This document shows positions 15,370 to 24,117 of a stretch of 41,206 nucleotides of DNA, piece by piece (position 1 is the first letter of the stretch; each line of letters begins with the position of its first letter). Source of the DNA: UMGS1933 sp051891435 (GTDB taxonomy: Bacteria; Bacillota; Clostridia; TANB77; CAG-508); contig JBJFFE010000051.1 of the NCBI GenBank assembly GCA_051891435.1, forward strand, positions 1-41,206. The letters run 5' to 3'. The position numbers were made by a program, and so were the translations under genes. The notes under the pieces are model-generated. The model was not told the DNA's origin. It saw only the letters and a list, made by a program, of their open reading frames with translations, and did not search any database.

Positions 15370-15430
15370 TTTTTATACCCCTTTTTTATTTATATTATAA
15401 TATATTATTTTTTGTATAATCAACAATAAA

Positions 15431-15470
15431 TAAAGAAATTTAAACCATTTAAATGATTAAATTTCTTTTT
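15431..15470 (-). terminator. AT-rich terminator hairpin
   Basis: AAAGAAATTTAA pairs with TTAAATTTCTTT, with T-rich tails on either strand; second stop signal between the VWA and DUF2207 genes. Confidence 0.6.
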
Positions 15471-15529
15471 TATAATTATTTTGCATTTCGTTACTCATAA
15501 ATAATTTTTATTCTCCTTTGAAAAATATA

Positions 15530-15552
15530 GAGGATGTATTTTTACATCCTCT
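15530..15552 (-). terminator. Terminator of the VWA protein gene
   Basis: GAGGATGTA pairs with TACATCCTC, T-rich tail on the minus strand; it touches the VWA stop codon. Confidence 0.75.
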
Positions 15553-16991
15553 TATATACTTTTTGATTTGCTATATTTAAGATAAGCAAATACACATCCA
15601 ACAAGTAATACTACTATTGATAAAGATAATCCAATTCTTAAACCTGTATATGGTAATGTTCCCTTTGCTACAGTATTATCATCTTCATTTTTTTGGCTTT
15701 CAGTATCAGTAGATGATGCTATATTTTCTGTTACTTCTGATAGTTGGATTTTGGGGCTACCAGTTAAAGTAACCGTATAATCTTTAGAATCAATATCTTT
15801 ATATGTTAGCACAACTTTTTCATTTGTTGAAATTGTTTTATTTAAAAGATTTTCATTTTTCATATCTTTTATTTTTAATTTATATTGTAAAGTAGCAACT
15901 TCATCACCTTTTAATGTTCCAATATCCCAAGTAATAGTTTTTATATCTTCATCTATACCTTCACTTACAGTTCCTACACTAGGATTTCCTACATAAGAAA
16001 ATTCAAAATTATTTGTTATATCTTCTGGGAAATAGTCTACTATTTTTACAGTATTTATCGGATTTTGAATTTTTTCTATAACATCTGCTAATATATTATT
16101 ATTCACTATATTTGTTATATTTGCATCTGCTATATTATAAAATTTTCCAGCTGTTGAATTTTCAGCAGTTCCAAAAATATTAGTTATTGCTTCTAAATCA
16201 TTATCATAAGTATCTGATGTTGGATCCAGTCCTGTCATCATAGAAATAATATATACTCCAGAATTAGATATGTTTTGTATTGTTGATTTTGTATTAGCCT
16301 GTACTGTTTTACTTTCATCTGTTGTCGTATCATTACCTGCATTTGTTCCTGAAGCATCACAAGTTGGCACTCCGTCTGTAAATAATACTATAATTTTATT
16401 TTGACATTCATCTGAAAAATTGTTATTTGCCCTTTGAAGTCCAGCATCTATATTAGTTCCAGAAGATGTAGAGGAATCTGCTATTTTTTGAATACCTGCA
16501 AGAACGATGTCTTTATCATCACTTAAAGATTGCACTAATGTTGCATTACTCATTCCAGCACTTGTAAGTAATCCCGATCCTGAAAATTTAACAACACCAA
16601 TTTTTACACTATCTGACTGACTGAATATAGATGTAGCTAAATTTTTAGCACTATTTATAATTAAATCCTTTCTTACATCGCCATTTTCTGTAACATATTT
16701 CATAGATGGAGAATTATCAATTACAAAAAATACTTCAGTCGTTCCATTTGTAACTGTTTCTTTTTTTGTATTTGACAACTTCAATTCAATAGTAACTTCT
16801 CCAGTATTATTATTCGAATCTACAATAGCTTTAGAAATATAACCTTGATCGTTTTCAAGATATTTTATTTCACTTGATTGTTGAATGACATTTAATGTTG
16901 TTTTTAATTCTGATGCGAAAACTCTTGAAAATGATGTTGTTATCATAAGGGTAATTATAGCCATATACCATATTTTTTTTAATTTTTTCAT
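15552..16991 (-). CDS. Cell-wall-anchored VWA-domain surface protein
   Basis: A 479-residue secreted protein. The N-terminal signal peptide (about 1-27) ends near FSRVFA-S. A von Willebrand A domain (about 84-310) has the metal-ion-dependent adhesion site: Asp92-x-Ser94-x-Ser96 (VIDNSPSM), a Thr, and TDGVPT. A beta domain of the isopeptide/DUF11 type follows (about 310-420). The C-terminus is a textbook sortase signal: LPYTG (446-450), a hydrophobic helix and a Lys-rich tail. It is therefore a wall-linked adhesin or pilus-type subunit; ligand unknown. No sortase gene is in this window, so a housekeeping sortase must act in trans. Confidence 0.88.
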   Translation of the reverse strand: MKKLKKIWYMAIITLMITTSFSRVFASELKTTLNVIQQSSEIKYLENDQGYISKAIVDSNNNTGEVTIELKLSNTKKETVTNGTTEVFFVIDNSPSMKYVTENGDVRKDLIINSAKNLATSIFSQSDSVKIGVVKFSGSGLLTSAGMSNATLVQSLSDDKDIVLAGIQKIADSSTSSGTNIDAGLQRANNNFSDECQNKIIVLFTDGVPTCDASGTNAGNDTTTDESKTVQANTKSTIQNISNSGVYIISMMTGLDPTSDTYDNDLEAITNIFGTAENSTAGKFYNIADANITNIVNNNILADVIEKIQNPINTVKIVDYFPEDITNNFEFSYVGNPSVGTVSEGIDEDIKTITWDIGTLKGDEVATLQYKLKIKDMKNENLLNKTISTNEKVVLTYKDIDSKDYTVTLTGSPKIQLSEVTENIASSTDTESQKNEDDNTVAKGTLPYTGLRIGLSLSIVVLLVGCVFAYLKYSKSKSI

Positions 16992-17051
16992 TTTCTTCTC
17001 TTCTTTCTATTATTTAATTACTGATAAGACTTTTTATTACTACATTTTCAT

Positions 17052-17495
17052 CTAGAAAACATCATCTTTTTTATGCAAAAAAGCATAAGCAACAAGACTT
17101 ATAGTTCCTATCCACATTGCATAAAAACCTATATTGTAATACTTAAATGAATCTATACCTAAAATAGATGTTACATATATAGCAAATATTGCTGCTAAGA
17201 CTGTAGGAATAAGTGAAAATTTTGGATTTTCACAATCTTGTACTTTCTTTCCAATCCAGTTATTAAATAAAAATGGTACATATTTTTCTACTAAATCTTT
17301 AAATATAAATAGTAAATTAGCTAATGCTAAAAGCATTATAATTTTGCCTTCCCAGTATCCCCATAAAGAAATAGAGTATTTATATCCAAATATGTTATAT
17401 TTGACATAAGGCATCATTGTACCTAATATTAGTCCTACAATTCCTATTGCCCCTAAGATTCTTGTTGTTCTACATTTTTCTATAATATTTTTCAT
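17052..17495 (-). CDS. Small multi-pass membrane protein
   Basis: A 147-residue protein with about four membrane helices (12-30, 47-65, 95-112, 120-138). No catalytic motif is visible, and I do not recognise the family. GGAGGGGATG-type site precedes ATG 17495. It is 49 bases downstream of the zinc-ribbon gene and very likely in one operon with it and the SPFH gene, so it may be their membrane partner, comparable in position to YdjH-type genes. Confidence 0.65.
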   Translation of the reverse strand: MKNIIEKCRTTRILGAIGIVGLILGTMMPYVKYNIFGYKYSISLWGYWEGKIIMLLALANLLFIFKDLVEKYVPFLFNNWIGKKVQDCENPKFSLIPTVLAAIFAIYVTSILGIDSFKYYNIGFYAMWIGTISLVAYAFLHKKDDVF

Positions 17496-17544
17496 ACTTC
17501 ATCCCCTCCTTCGTATATTTTTATAAAAGCTAAAAAGTTAATAA

Positions 17545-18978
17545 CTATTTAAAATTTGTAAATGAATTAAGCATTGTTTCACTTATACTCTGTCCGCTAA
17601 CTTTAGTATTATTAGCACCTTCTATTCTTGAATTTGATAGTCCTTTTTCATGCTTGATTAAGTTATCAATTTTTCTTAAATTAAACATTTTTTTCTTCGT
17701 TTCTGTTTCATGATGATGTCTTGCATTTGAATTTCTATATCTTAAATACATTACAAAGAAATATATAATTCCTGATAATAGGAATAGCCATTCATATTCA
17801 AAATCCATCAACAGAGTAGCAAGCCAGCCTAATAATTCTACTGCACAAGAAACTCCAAATAATTTTGGCATATGTATTGGAACACTACCCATTGTCTCTT
17901 TTGTTCTCGCATTAACAGCTACATAATGTAATATACTATTATTTTCACCTTTTTTTTGTTGGTAACTATATAACCATACAGGTAAATAAGCTGTTTTCCA
18001 TTGTTTACCCTTCACATCTAAATTTTCTACTTGCCAATTAACTCCTCGATCATATTCTTTTAATGTTTCATTTGCTGCAAATCTTGCTATATCTTTGCTT
18101 TGTGTATCGACTAATGGTCTTAATTCATCAATATTGGTATCACGTTTTTCTGAAGTATAGCCTTTTAAGTAATTTGCATTATATTTAACACTATTTTCAA
18201 TATCAAATGGCATAATAGCATTTATAACATTGTTAGTCTTATTTGATTGTTTTTTTAATTTGTCTGAACTTGATTCAACTGTTAACCCTTCTATTGTTAA
18301 GTCAAAATCACGTTCAACTTCATATAAATCTGCATCATAATATGTTTTTCTATTATCTCCACTTCCGCGAGTGTATCTTCTGACTTCATGTTCTCCATGT
18401 CCTGAAAAACGAGCATGTGAATTTACATCAACTATCATATATGGAAAATAAACTCCCATAATATTATCTGTTGTAAATTCTTCTCTAAATTTTGGATGAG
18501 CAAAGAATTTTCTTTTTCCAACAAAGTTTTCGATTTGTTCTTTTGCTTCTGCTTTTGTCAAATTAAATGGTAAGACTACATCAGGAATAGCACCATTTGG
18601 AATTTGTTGATTAACAGATAAAGTATTTCTGCACCAGTGGCATCTTGCTTGTGTACTCTCAGCTGTATCAATTACAACCTCAGCACCACAGCTACTACAT
18701 TTGAAAGTCATAATATTTTGAGTATCTTCTACAATATCTTGTGTTCCAGAACCCATTATTTCACCTTCAAGTTTAGTTATATCTGTTTCCATTCCTTGTA
18801 TTTTTTCAGGTTCAAATTCATGCCTACAAAAATTACATCTTAATTTACCAGTTTTGGCATTTACAGATATATCTGTCGCTCCACATTGAGGACATTTATT
18901 TTGTCCATCTTTTGAACCTGCATCAGTTTTTACAATCTTTGGCTCATCATTATTGTTTAATAATTGATTAACTGCCAC
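17545..18978 (-). CDS. Double zinc-ribbon membrane protein (YdjG-like)
   Basis: A 477-residue protein with two N-terminal TFIIB-type zinc ribbons (Cys29-Cys32/Cys48-Cys51 and Cys94-Cys97/Cys113-Cys116), a large mixed domain, two membrane helices (about 380-418) and a basic tail. Proteins of this type are often misnamed PriA-like helicase because of the ribbons, but no helicase motif exists here. In B. subtilis the related YdjG works with YdjH and the SPFH protein YdjI to recruit the stress protein PspA to the membrane. The 3-base spacing to the SPFH gene supports the same partnership. Confidence 0.75.
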   Translation of the reverse strand: MAVNQLLNNNDEPKIVKTDAGSKDGQNKCPQCGATDISVNAKTGKLRCNFCRHEFEPEKIQGMETDITKLEGEIMGSGTQDIVEDTQNIMTFKCSSCGAEVVIDTAESTQARCHWCRNTLSVNQQIPNGAIPDVVLPFNLTKAEAKEQIENFVGKRKFFAHPKFREEFTTDNIMGVYFPYMIVDVNSHARFSGHGEHEVRRYTRGSGDNRKTYYDADLYEVERDFDLTIEGLTVESSSDKLKKQSNKTNNVINAIMPFDIENSVKYNANYLKGYTSEKRDTNIDELRPLVDTQSKDIARFAANETLKEYDRGVNWQVENLDVKGKQWKTAYLPVWLYSYQQKKGENNSILHYVAVNARTKETMGSVPIHMPKLFGVSCAVELLGWLATLLMDFEYEWLFLLSGIIYFFVMYLRYRNSNARHHHETETKKKMFNLRKIDNLIKHEKGLSNSRIEGANNTKVSGQSISETMLNSFTNFK

Positions 18979-18981
18979 TCT

Positions 18982-20127
18982 TTACACCCCCAAAAGTCTT
19001 TTCTTTTGTTCATCATAATCTTCTTGTGTAATAAGTCCGCTATCTAGCATTTCTTTATATTTTTTTAATTTTTCCATTGGGTCTTCTTGTGGTTGCCCAA
19101 CAGGTTGTTGTAATCCTCCCATCGCTCCGCCAACTGCATTCATTCCCATACCCATAAAGGCCATATTGGTAGCTCCTCCATTTTCACCAGCAGCTTGGAA
19201 TCCACGAGCTACAGATTGTTGCATAAATGAATTTCCTCTTGCTCCTGATAAAGCATCTGCTTTTTTTACATCACTTAATAATTTTCTTGTATCTTCATCA
19301 TATTCAATAGCTTGTATTGCAACTTTAACAATTTCAAGACCTCTATCTGTTTTCCATTGGTAACCTTCCTCAACTGCTTGCGATAAAGATTTTGCAAATC
19401 CTATTTGGTCTCCTTGTATTTTTGTTATACGATTTCCTTTATCAGGATCGTTTGTATAGTTTGAAAATGCAGCAGATAAACTACTTACAACTTCATTAAA
19501 TAATTGTGCTCCTGCATCATTATCCATATCAGCAAAGTCAAATACTTCTCCGTCTGATAAATAGGTTGCTGGTACAAAGTTCTTAATAAATAAAATAGGG
19601 TCAACTATTTTTAGTGTATATGTACCTCTTGTTACTGCACCTACTTGTGCATTTAAGTATGCGTCATCCCAGTATATCTCAGCTTGTGTACCAAATCTAT
19701 TATTTGGTATTTCCTTTAAATTTACATAGAATGCTGTTTGTTGAGAACCAGGTTGACCACCATATTTGAATCTTTCCCAACTTTGAGTAATTAGAGATGA
19801 TACAATTCCATCTCCTGAAAAAATTGATTTTGCATTTGGATCATCTGATGAAAAGACAAATCCTCCTGGCTCTGTAATACATCCTGTGATTGCTCCTTCT
19901 TGCATTGTAATAAGTGCCATTCCTTCAGGTACAACTATTTTACTTCCATTTGAAATAATGTTGTTAGAACCTTTAGTATTTGACCCTCTACCTGCATTTG
20001 TACCTTGTGGTACTGCTGGATAAATACCAGCTGTTGCTGGAACTCCTGACATAGGAACTATAAAATCCTTCCATTGATCTGCGAATGTTCCGCCGATTGC
20101 TCCTGCGAATGCTTTAATAAAGCCCAT
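18982..20127 (-). CDS. SPFH-domain protein with SHOCT tail (YdjI-like)
   Basis: A 381-residue protein often called virion core protein. An SPFH/band-7-like domain spans about residues 40-290 (GMALITMQEGAITG, FYVNLKEIPNNRFGTQAEIYW, TYTLKIVDPILFIKNFVP). A flexible Gly/Met-rich stretch follows. A C-terminal SHOCT motif (PMEKLKKYKEMLDSGLITQEDY) is a short oligomerisation module. It heads the operon with the zinc-ribbon and small membrane proteins, behind promoter 20182-20210. Probable role: membrane organisation or envelope stress. AAGGAGG lies before ATG 20127. Confidence 0.82.
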   Translation of the reverse strand: MGFIKAFAGAIGGTFADQWKDFIVPMSGVPATAGIYPAVPQGTNAGRGSNTKGSNNIISNGSKIVVPEGMALITMQEGAITGCITEPGGFVFSSDDPNAKSIFSGDGIVSSLITQSWERFKYGGQPGSQQTAFYVNLKEIPNNRFGTQAEIYWDDAYLNAQVGAVTRGTYTLKIVDPILFIKNFVPATYLSDGEVFDFADMDNDAGAQLFNEVVSSLSAAFSNYTNDPDKGNRITKIQGDQIGFAKSLSQAVEEGYQWKTDRGLEIVKVAIQAIEYDEDTRKLLSDVKKADALSGARGNSFMQQSVARGFQAAGENGGATNMAFMGMGMNAVGGAMGGLQQPVGQPQEDPMEKLKKYKEMLDSGLITQEDYDEQKKRLLGV

Positions 20128-20181
20128 AATTACTCCTCCTTTTATAATAACTCCAGATTTTATTTATAGTTATTTGTCATA

Positions 20182-20210
20182 TTTATACCAAACTTGTCGT
20201 AAATTGTAAA
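20182..20210 (-). promoter_or_regulatory. Promoter of the SPFH operon
   Basis: Minus strand: TTTACA (20210-20205), 17-base spacer, TATAAA (20187-20182). Confidence 0.6.
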
Positions 20211-20340
20211 TAGTTTTTTAATAGTTTTCTTATATTTTTTCTAAAAATACTAATAATAAAATATAAGTATAGTTGGTAAAAATAGCAGAAAGCATTATAT
20301 TTTTTATAAGTTTACTCACAGAAAATATTAGTTTCCTTTG

Positions 20341-20368
20341 TTTACATTTAAATCTTATATTCTATAAT
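20341..20368 (+). promoter_or_regulatory. Promoter of the XRE regulator
   Basis: TTTACA (20341-20346), 16-base spacer, TATAAT (20363-20368), 25 bases before the TTG start. Confidence 0.5.
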
Positions 20369-20392
20369 TATATATAAATGGAGGTGTTATAA

Positions 20393-20749
20393 TTGGGGAA
20401 ATCAGAAGATGAAAATAGAAGAATTGAAATTTCACAAAACTTGGGGAAAAATTTATTAAAAATCCGAAAAGAAAAGGGGTTTACGAGAGAGGAACTCGCA
20501 GAAAAAAGTAACTTATCCGCTAATTATATTTATGGATTAGAAAATGGTACTTATTTACCCGGTTGTATTGCTTTAATAGATTTATCCAATGCCTTGAATA
20601 TAACAACTTCTCAATTACTAGATAAATATTTAGATAATAATAGGAATAATCTCATTGATAAAATATCACAAGAGATTAGCAAACTTTCAGATAGGGATTT
20701 AAATTTGATAATTACTATATTAGATTTTTACAATAAAAATAGTCAATAA
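20393..20749 (+). CDS. XRE-family transcriptional regulator
   Basis: A 118-residue protein with one Cro/C1 HTH domain (about 15-72: NLLKIRKEKGFTREELAEKS, then NYIYGLENGTYLPG and ALNITTSQLLD) and a helical C-terminal tail that may dimerise. The start codon is TTG 20393, seven bases after GGAGGTG. It is divergent from the SPFH/zinc-ribbon operon and could regulate it; no operator is evident. It shares its terminator with the convergent prfA. Confidence 0.82.
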   Translation: MGKSEDENRRIEISQNLGKNLLKIRKEKGFTREELAEKSNLSANYIYGLENGTYLPGCIALIDLSNALNITTSQLLDKYLDNNRNNLIDKISQEISKLSDRDLNLIITILDFYNKNSQ

Positions 20750-20796
20750 GTATTTAATAGAGTCTTATAATTAAATACCATTGACTATCTTTTTAT
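20739..20796. terminator. Bidirectional terminator between XRE gene and prfA
   Basis: A long two-part stem: ATAGTCAAT pairs with ATTGACTAT, and inside it GTATTTAAT pairs with ATTAAATAC; a T tract follows on the plus strand. Confidence 0.75.
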
Positions 20797-21858
20797 TTAT
20801 TCTTCCCCACCTTTTAGTCTTTCTGCTCTATCTGCTGCTATTAAGCTATCTATCATTTCATCTAAATTTCCATTTAAAAAGTTCTCCATTTGATAGATGC
20901 TTAATCCTATTCTATGGTCTGTTATTCTTCCTTGAGGATAATTATATGTTCTTATTTTCTCACTTCGATCTCCTGTCCCAACTTGACTTTTTCTTTCGTT
21001 TGCAAGTTCAGCATCTCTTTTTTCTTTTTCTATATTATATAATCTTGACTTTAAAAGTCTCATTGCATATTCTCTGTTTTGAGTTTGAGATCTTTCTGTT
21101 TGACATTCTGCAACAATTCCTGTTGGCACATGTATTAATCTTACTGCTGATGATGTTTTATTTACATGTTGTCCTCCTGCTCCTGATGCTCTATATACCT
21201 CCATTTTTATATCTGCTGGATTAATATCTATTTCCACATCTTCTACAACTGGCAATACTGCAACTGTTGCTGTTGATGTGTGAATTCTTCCACTACTTTC
21301 CGTATCTGGAACTCTTTGTACTCTGTGAACTCCACTTTCAAACTTTAGTCTACTATAGACACCTTTTCCTGTAACCATAAATGTTACCTCTTTATATCCA
21401 CCTAAACCAGTTTCATTTTCATTTAACACATCAATTTTCCAATGTTTTGTTTCAGCATACATGTTGTACATCCTAAATAGAGTACCCGCAAATAAAGCAG
21501 CCTCTTCTCCTCCAGCACCAGCTCTTATTTCGCAAATAATATTTTTGTCATCATCTGGGTCTTTTGGAATTAACAATATTTTTAATTCTTCCTCTATCTG
21601 AGGTATTTTTTCTCTTAGCTCCTCTATTTCCATTTCAGCAAGTTCTTTTAAGTCTTTATCATTTAGCATTTGTTTCGCTTCTTCTAAGTCTGACTGTGCT
21701 TTTTTATATTCTCTATATTTTTCTACAACATCTACTAGGTTTGCATGTTCCTTCATTAAATTTTTCCATTCATCCTGTCTTGCAATAACATCTGGGTCAC
21801 TAATTTTTTTATTTAATTCCTCATATCTCTGCTCGACTGCTTCTAATTTTTGAAACAT
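20797..21858 (-). CDS. prfA: Peptide chain release factor 1
   Basis: Recognises UAA and UAG and triggers peptide release. 353 residues. The anticodon-like element region reads RVPDTESSGRIHTS, with PxT (RF1 class) instead of the SPF of RF2. The catalytic loop is GAGGQHVN, whose Gln is N5-methylated by PrmC. The N-terminal coiled domain is intact. GGAGAGAAG lies before ATG 21858. Its neighbours are unrelated; PrmC is not in the window. Confidence 0.97.
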   Translation of the reverse strand: MFQKLEAVEQRYEELNKKISDPDVIARQDEWKNLMKEHANLVDVVEKYREYKKAQSDLEEAKQMLNDKDLKELAEMEIEELREKIPQIEEELKILLIPKDPDDDKNIICEIRAGAGGEEAALFAGTLFRMYNMYAETKHWKIDVLNENETGLGGYKEVTFMVTGKGVYSRLKFESGVHRVQRVPDTESSGRIHTSTATVAVLPVVEDVEIDINPADIKMEVYRASGAGGQHVNKTSSAVRLIHVPTGIVAECQTERSQTQNREYAMRLLKSRLYNIEKEKRDAELANERKSQVGTGDRSEKIRTYNYPQGRITDHRIGLSIYQMENFLNGNLDEMIDSLIAADRAERLKGGEE

Positions 21859-21930
21859 AAACTTCTCTCCTTATCTTTTTGATTTTTATATTATATAATA
21901 ATTTTATTGTTTATTCAATACTAGAAAAAT

Positions 21931-22076
21931 AAATTGTAATTTGTGTAAAGGATTTTATTGCAAGAGGTGTAGGGGCTGGTCTTGACCAGCCCGTTAAAGA
22001 ACGTCATATTAGCGGGTCGGTCAAGACCGACCCCTACAATATTCGCCATAAACCTTTCGCTAACAAATTACAATTT
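21931..22076. mobile_element. MITE-like element, copy A
   Basis: A 146-bp element with perfect 14-bp terminal inverted repeats, AAATTGTAATTTGT at 21931-21944 and its complement at 22063-22076. The core is a cloverleaf: outer stem GTAGGGG/CCCCTAC, two hairpins (CTGGTC-TT-GACCAG and TCGGTC-AA-GACCGA) and inner CCCG/CGGG. No coding capacity, so it would need a transposase in trans. It abuts the stop codon of the ATPase gene. A second copy lies at 23965-24110. Confidence 0.75.
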
Positions 22077-23934
22077 ACAATTCTATATAATTAAAATCTA
22101 AATTTAATTTCTCCATTATTTCTTTTTCTCTTTTTGAACACGTAAAAATAATTATTTGGTTTTCTTTAAAATTACTATTTAAATAAGATAAAATATTTTC
22201 CAAGCGTTCTTCATCATAGTATGCAAAAGCTTCGTCTAATATTATTGGTAATTTTTCTTTTGCAACTTCATTGGCAATTGCAAGCCTTAATGCCAAGTAT
22301 AGCTGATCTATTGTTCCTACACTTAAAAGATTAGCATTAACATAGTTACCATTTTCTGTTTCCACTATAATTCCATCCTCTTCATTAAATATGATATTTT
22401 TATATTTTTCTCCAATAACACCTTTTGTATTTTTTAATAAATTTTCAGTAAATTCTGGAGCTATATTATTTTTCATTTTATTGTAAGATTTTTCTAAAAT
22501 ATTTTTTGTAAGGTCTATTGCTTGTCCTAATTTTAAAATTTCTTTTTCTTCATTTAGTGCATTTTCTAGTTGTTCTTCTAAATTTATTTTTTCTTCTATT
22601 TTTTCAGTAATATTTTTTTCTGACATTTCTAATGTGTATTTTTCAAATTTTAAATTATTATATCTTTCCTCATGTTCTTTTATTTCTTCTTCTATTATTT
22701 TTAAATCTTTTTTCAATATTTTTAAAATTGTATTTTCATCTATGATATTTTTATATTTTTTTAATATTAATTCTTTTTGCTCTTCATGTTCTTTTTCTAT
22801 TTTTTTATTTAAATTATTAATATCATTTTCCAAATCTAATATAATTTTATTTATTGTATCTTTTTCATTATTTAATTCTATTATTTCTTTATTATTTAAT
22901 TTATTTTTATTTTTTATATTTAAAAATAAATTAATTAAAAAATAAATTAAAGAAATTCCTAAAATAATTAATTTAATATTTAAATTTATTTTTAATAAAA
23001 AAAAGGCTATATTTAAAATAAATAATATTAAAAAAATAATTAATAATTTTTTATTTATTTTTTTATTTTCTTTTTTATTTTTGTTAATATCTTTTTCTTT
23101 TATTTTTATTTTATTTTTATTTTCATTAATTAAATTATTTTTTATATTTATTTCTTCTTGTGCAAATTTGTTTTCTTCTTTTATTTTTTTTATTTCTTTT
23201 AATAAATTATTTTTATTTTTTAAATTATTTATTTCATTATTAATATTATTTTTTTTATAATTTATTTCCGTTTTATTTTCTTCATTATATTCTATTTCTT
23301 TTATTTTTTTTGTTATATTTTCTATTTTAATTTTTATTTTATTTAATGGTCTATCTACTGTCCTATCACTGCCTATTTCTTCTATGTATTTTTTATTTAA
23401 TTTATCCATTGTTTTTTTATAAGAAATATTCGCTTCTCCTGTAGTTAGCATATTAGATATTTTTTGAATTATATTTCTTCTGTCTCCTGAATTTAAAATA
23501 ATTTCTTTTTGTTCGGCAAGTACTGAAGAAACAAATGTGTTTTCATCCACATTAGTTTGTTCAATAAAAAATTCATTTCCTTTATTTTTATCTATATTAA
23601 ATTTTTTAGAAATATCTTCACCATTTTTATTATATATTTTAGGATTTTTTTTATTAAATTCTCTATATACTTCAAATGTCTCTCCATTTTCTAATGTATA
23701 TACTATTTTCCCAGAAAAATCATCACCACTCCAGGGTTTATATTTTTCAAAATCAGAAATATCTTTTCCATTTTTATTTTTAGAAGCACCATAAAACATA
23801 GCTTCTAAAAATTTTAAAGTAGTAGTTTTTCCCTGTTCATTTTTTCCATAAATAATATTTATATTTTTATTTAGATTAATTTCTTTATTTTTAATTTTAC
23901 CAAATCCATTTATTTTTAATAAATTTATATTCAA
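22075..23934 (-). CDS. SbcC/YhaN-like SMC-type ATPase
   Basis: A 619-residue AAA ATPase of the RecF/SMC/SbcC class. Walker A is GKNEQGKTT (residues 30-38), a long coiled coil occupies about 190-270 and 370-480, and a central pair of hydrophobic helices (about 300-345) is shared with YhaN. The C-terminal part has the signature region LLSVGTIDQLYLALRLA and Walker B LPIILDEAFAYYD. It pairs with the nuclease YhaO upstream to process DNA ends. I start at TTG 23934 with AAGGAGG six bases upstream, not at the ATG 23988, which lies inside the repeat. Shorter than B. subtilis YhaN (about 960). The stop lies inside the repeat's end. Confidence 0.82.
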   Translation of the reverse strand: MNINLLKINGFGKIKNKEINLNKNINIIYGKNEQGKTTTLKFLEAMFYGASKNKNGKDISDFEKYKPWSGDDFSGKIVYTLENGETFEVYREFNKKNPKIYNKNGEDISKKFNIDKNKGNEFFIEQTNVDENTFVSSVLAEQKEIILNSGDRRNIIQKISNMLTTGEANISYKKTMDKLNKKYIEEIGSDRTVDRPLNKIKIKIENITKKIKEIEYNEENKTEINYKKNNINNEINNLKNKNNLLKEIKKIKEENKFAQEEINIKNNLINENKNKIKIKEKDINKNKKENKKINKKLLIIFLILFILNIAFFLLKINLNIKLIILGISLIYFLINLFLNIKNKNKLNNKEIIELNNEKDTINKIILDLENDINNLNKKIEKEHEEQKELILKKYKNIIDENTILKILKKDLKIIEEEIKEHEERYNNLKFEKYTLEMSEKNITEKIEEKINLEEQLENALNEEKEILKLGQAIDLTKNILEKSYNKMKNNIAPEFTENLLKNTKGVIGEKYKNIIFNEEDGIIVETENGNYVNANLLSVGTIDQLYLALRLAIANEVAKEKLPIILDEAFAYYDEERLENILSYLNSNFKENQIIIFTCSKREKEIMEKLNLDFNYIEL

Positions 23935-23964
23935 AATAAACCTCCTTATAAAATTTAATGAGAT

Positions 23965-24110
23965 AATTTGTAATTTGTGTAGATGCATTTATTGCAAAAG
24001 GTGTAGGGGCTGGTCTTGACCAGCCCGTTAAAGAACGTCATATTAGCAGGTCGGTCAAGACCGACCCCTACAACATTCGACATAAACCTTTACCTTATAA
24101 ATTATAATTT
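23965..24110. mobile_element. MITE-like element, copy B
   Basis: Same element as 21931-22076 in the same orientation, with the cores almost identical. Its right end has decayed (ATAAATTATAA against ACAAATTACAA). In the inner stem one base has changed (CAGG for CGGG). It fills the gap between the YhaO-like and YhaN-like genes, which are usually adjacent, so it has inserted within their operon. Confidence 0.75.
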
Positions 24111-24117
24111 ATTTTTA

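Noticed and set aside
23935..23988. ATG at 23988 as the start of the YhaN-like ATPase
   Set aside because: The upstream 18 codons lie partly within the MITE-like repeat and include the AGGAGG that serves the TTG at 23934.
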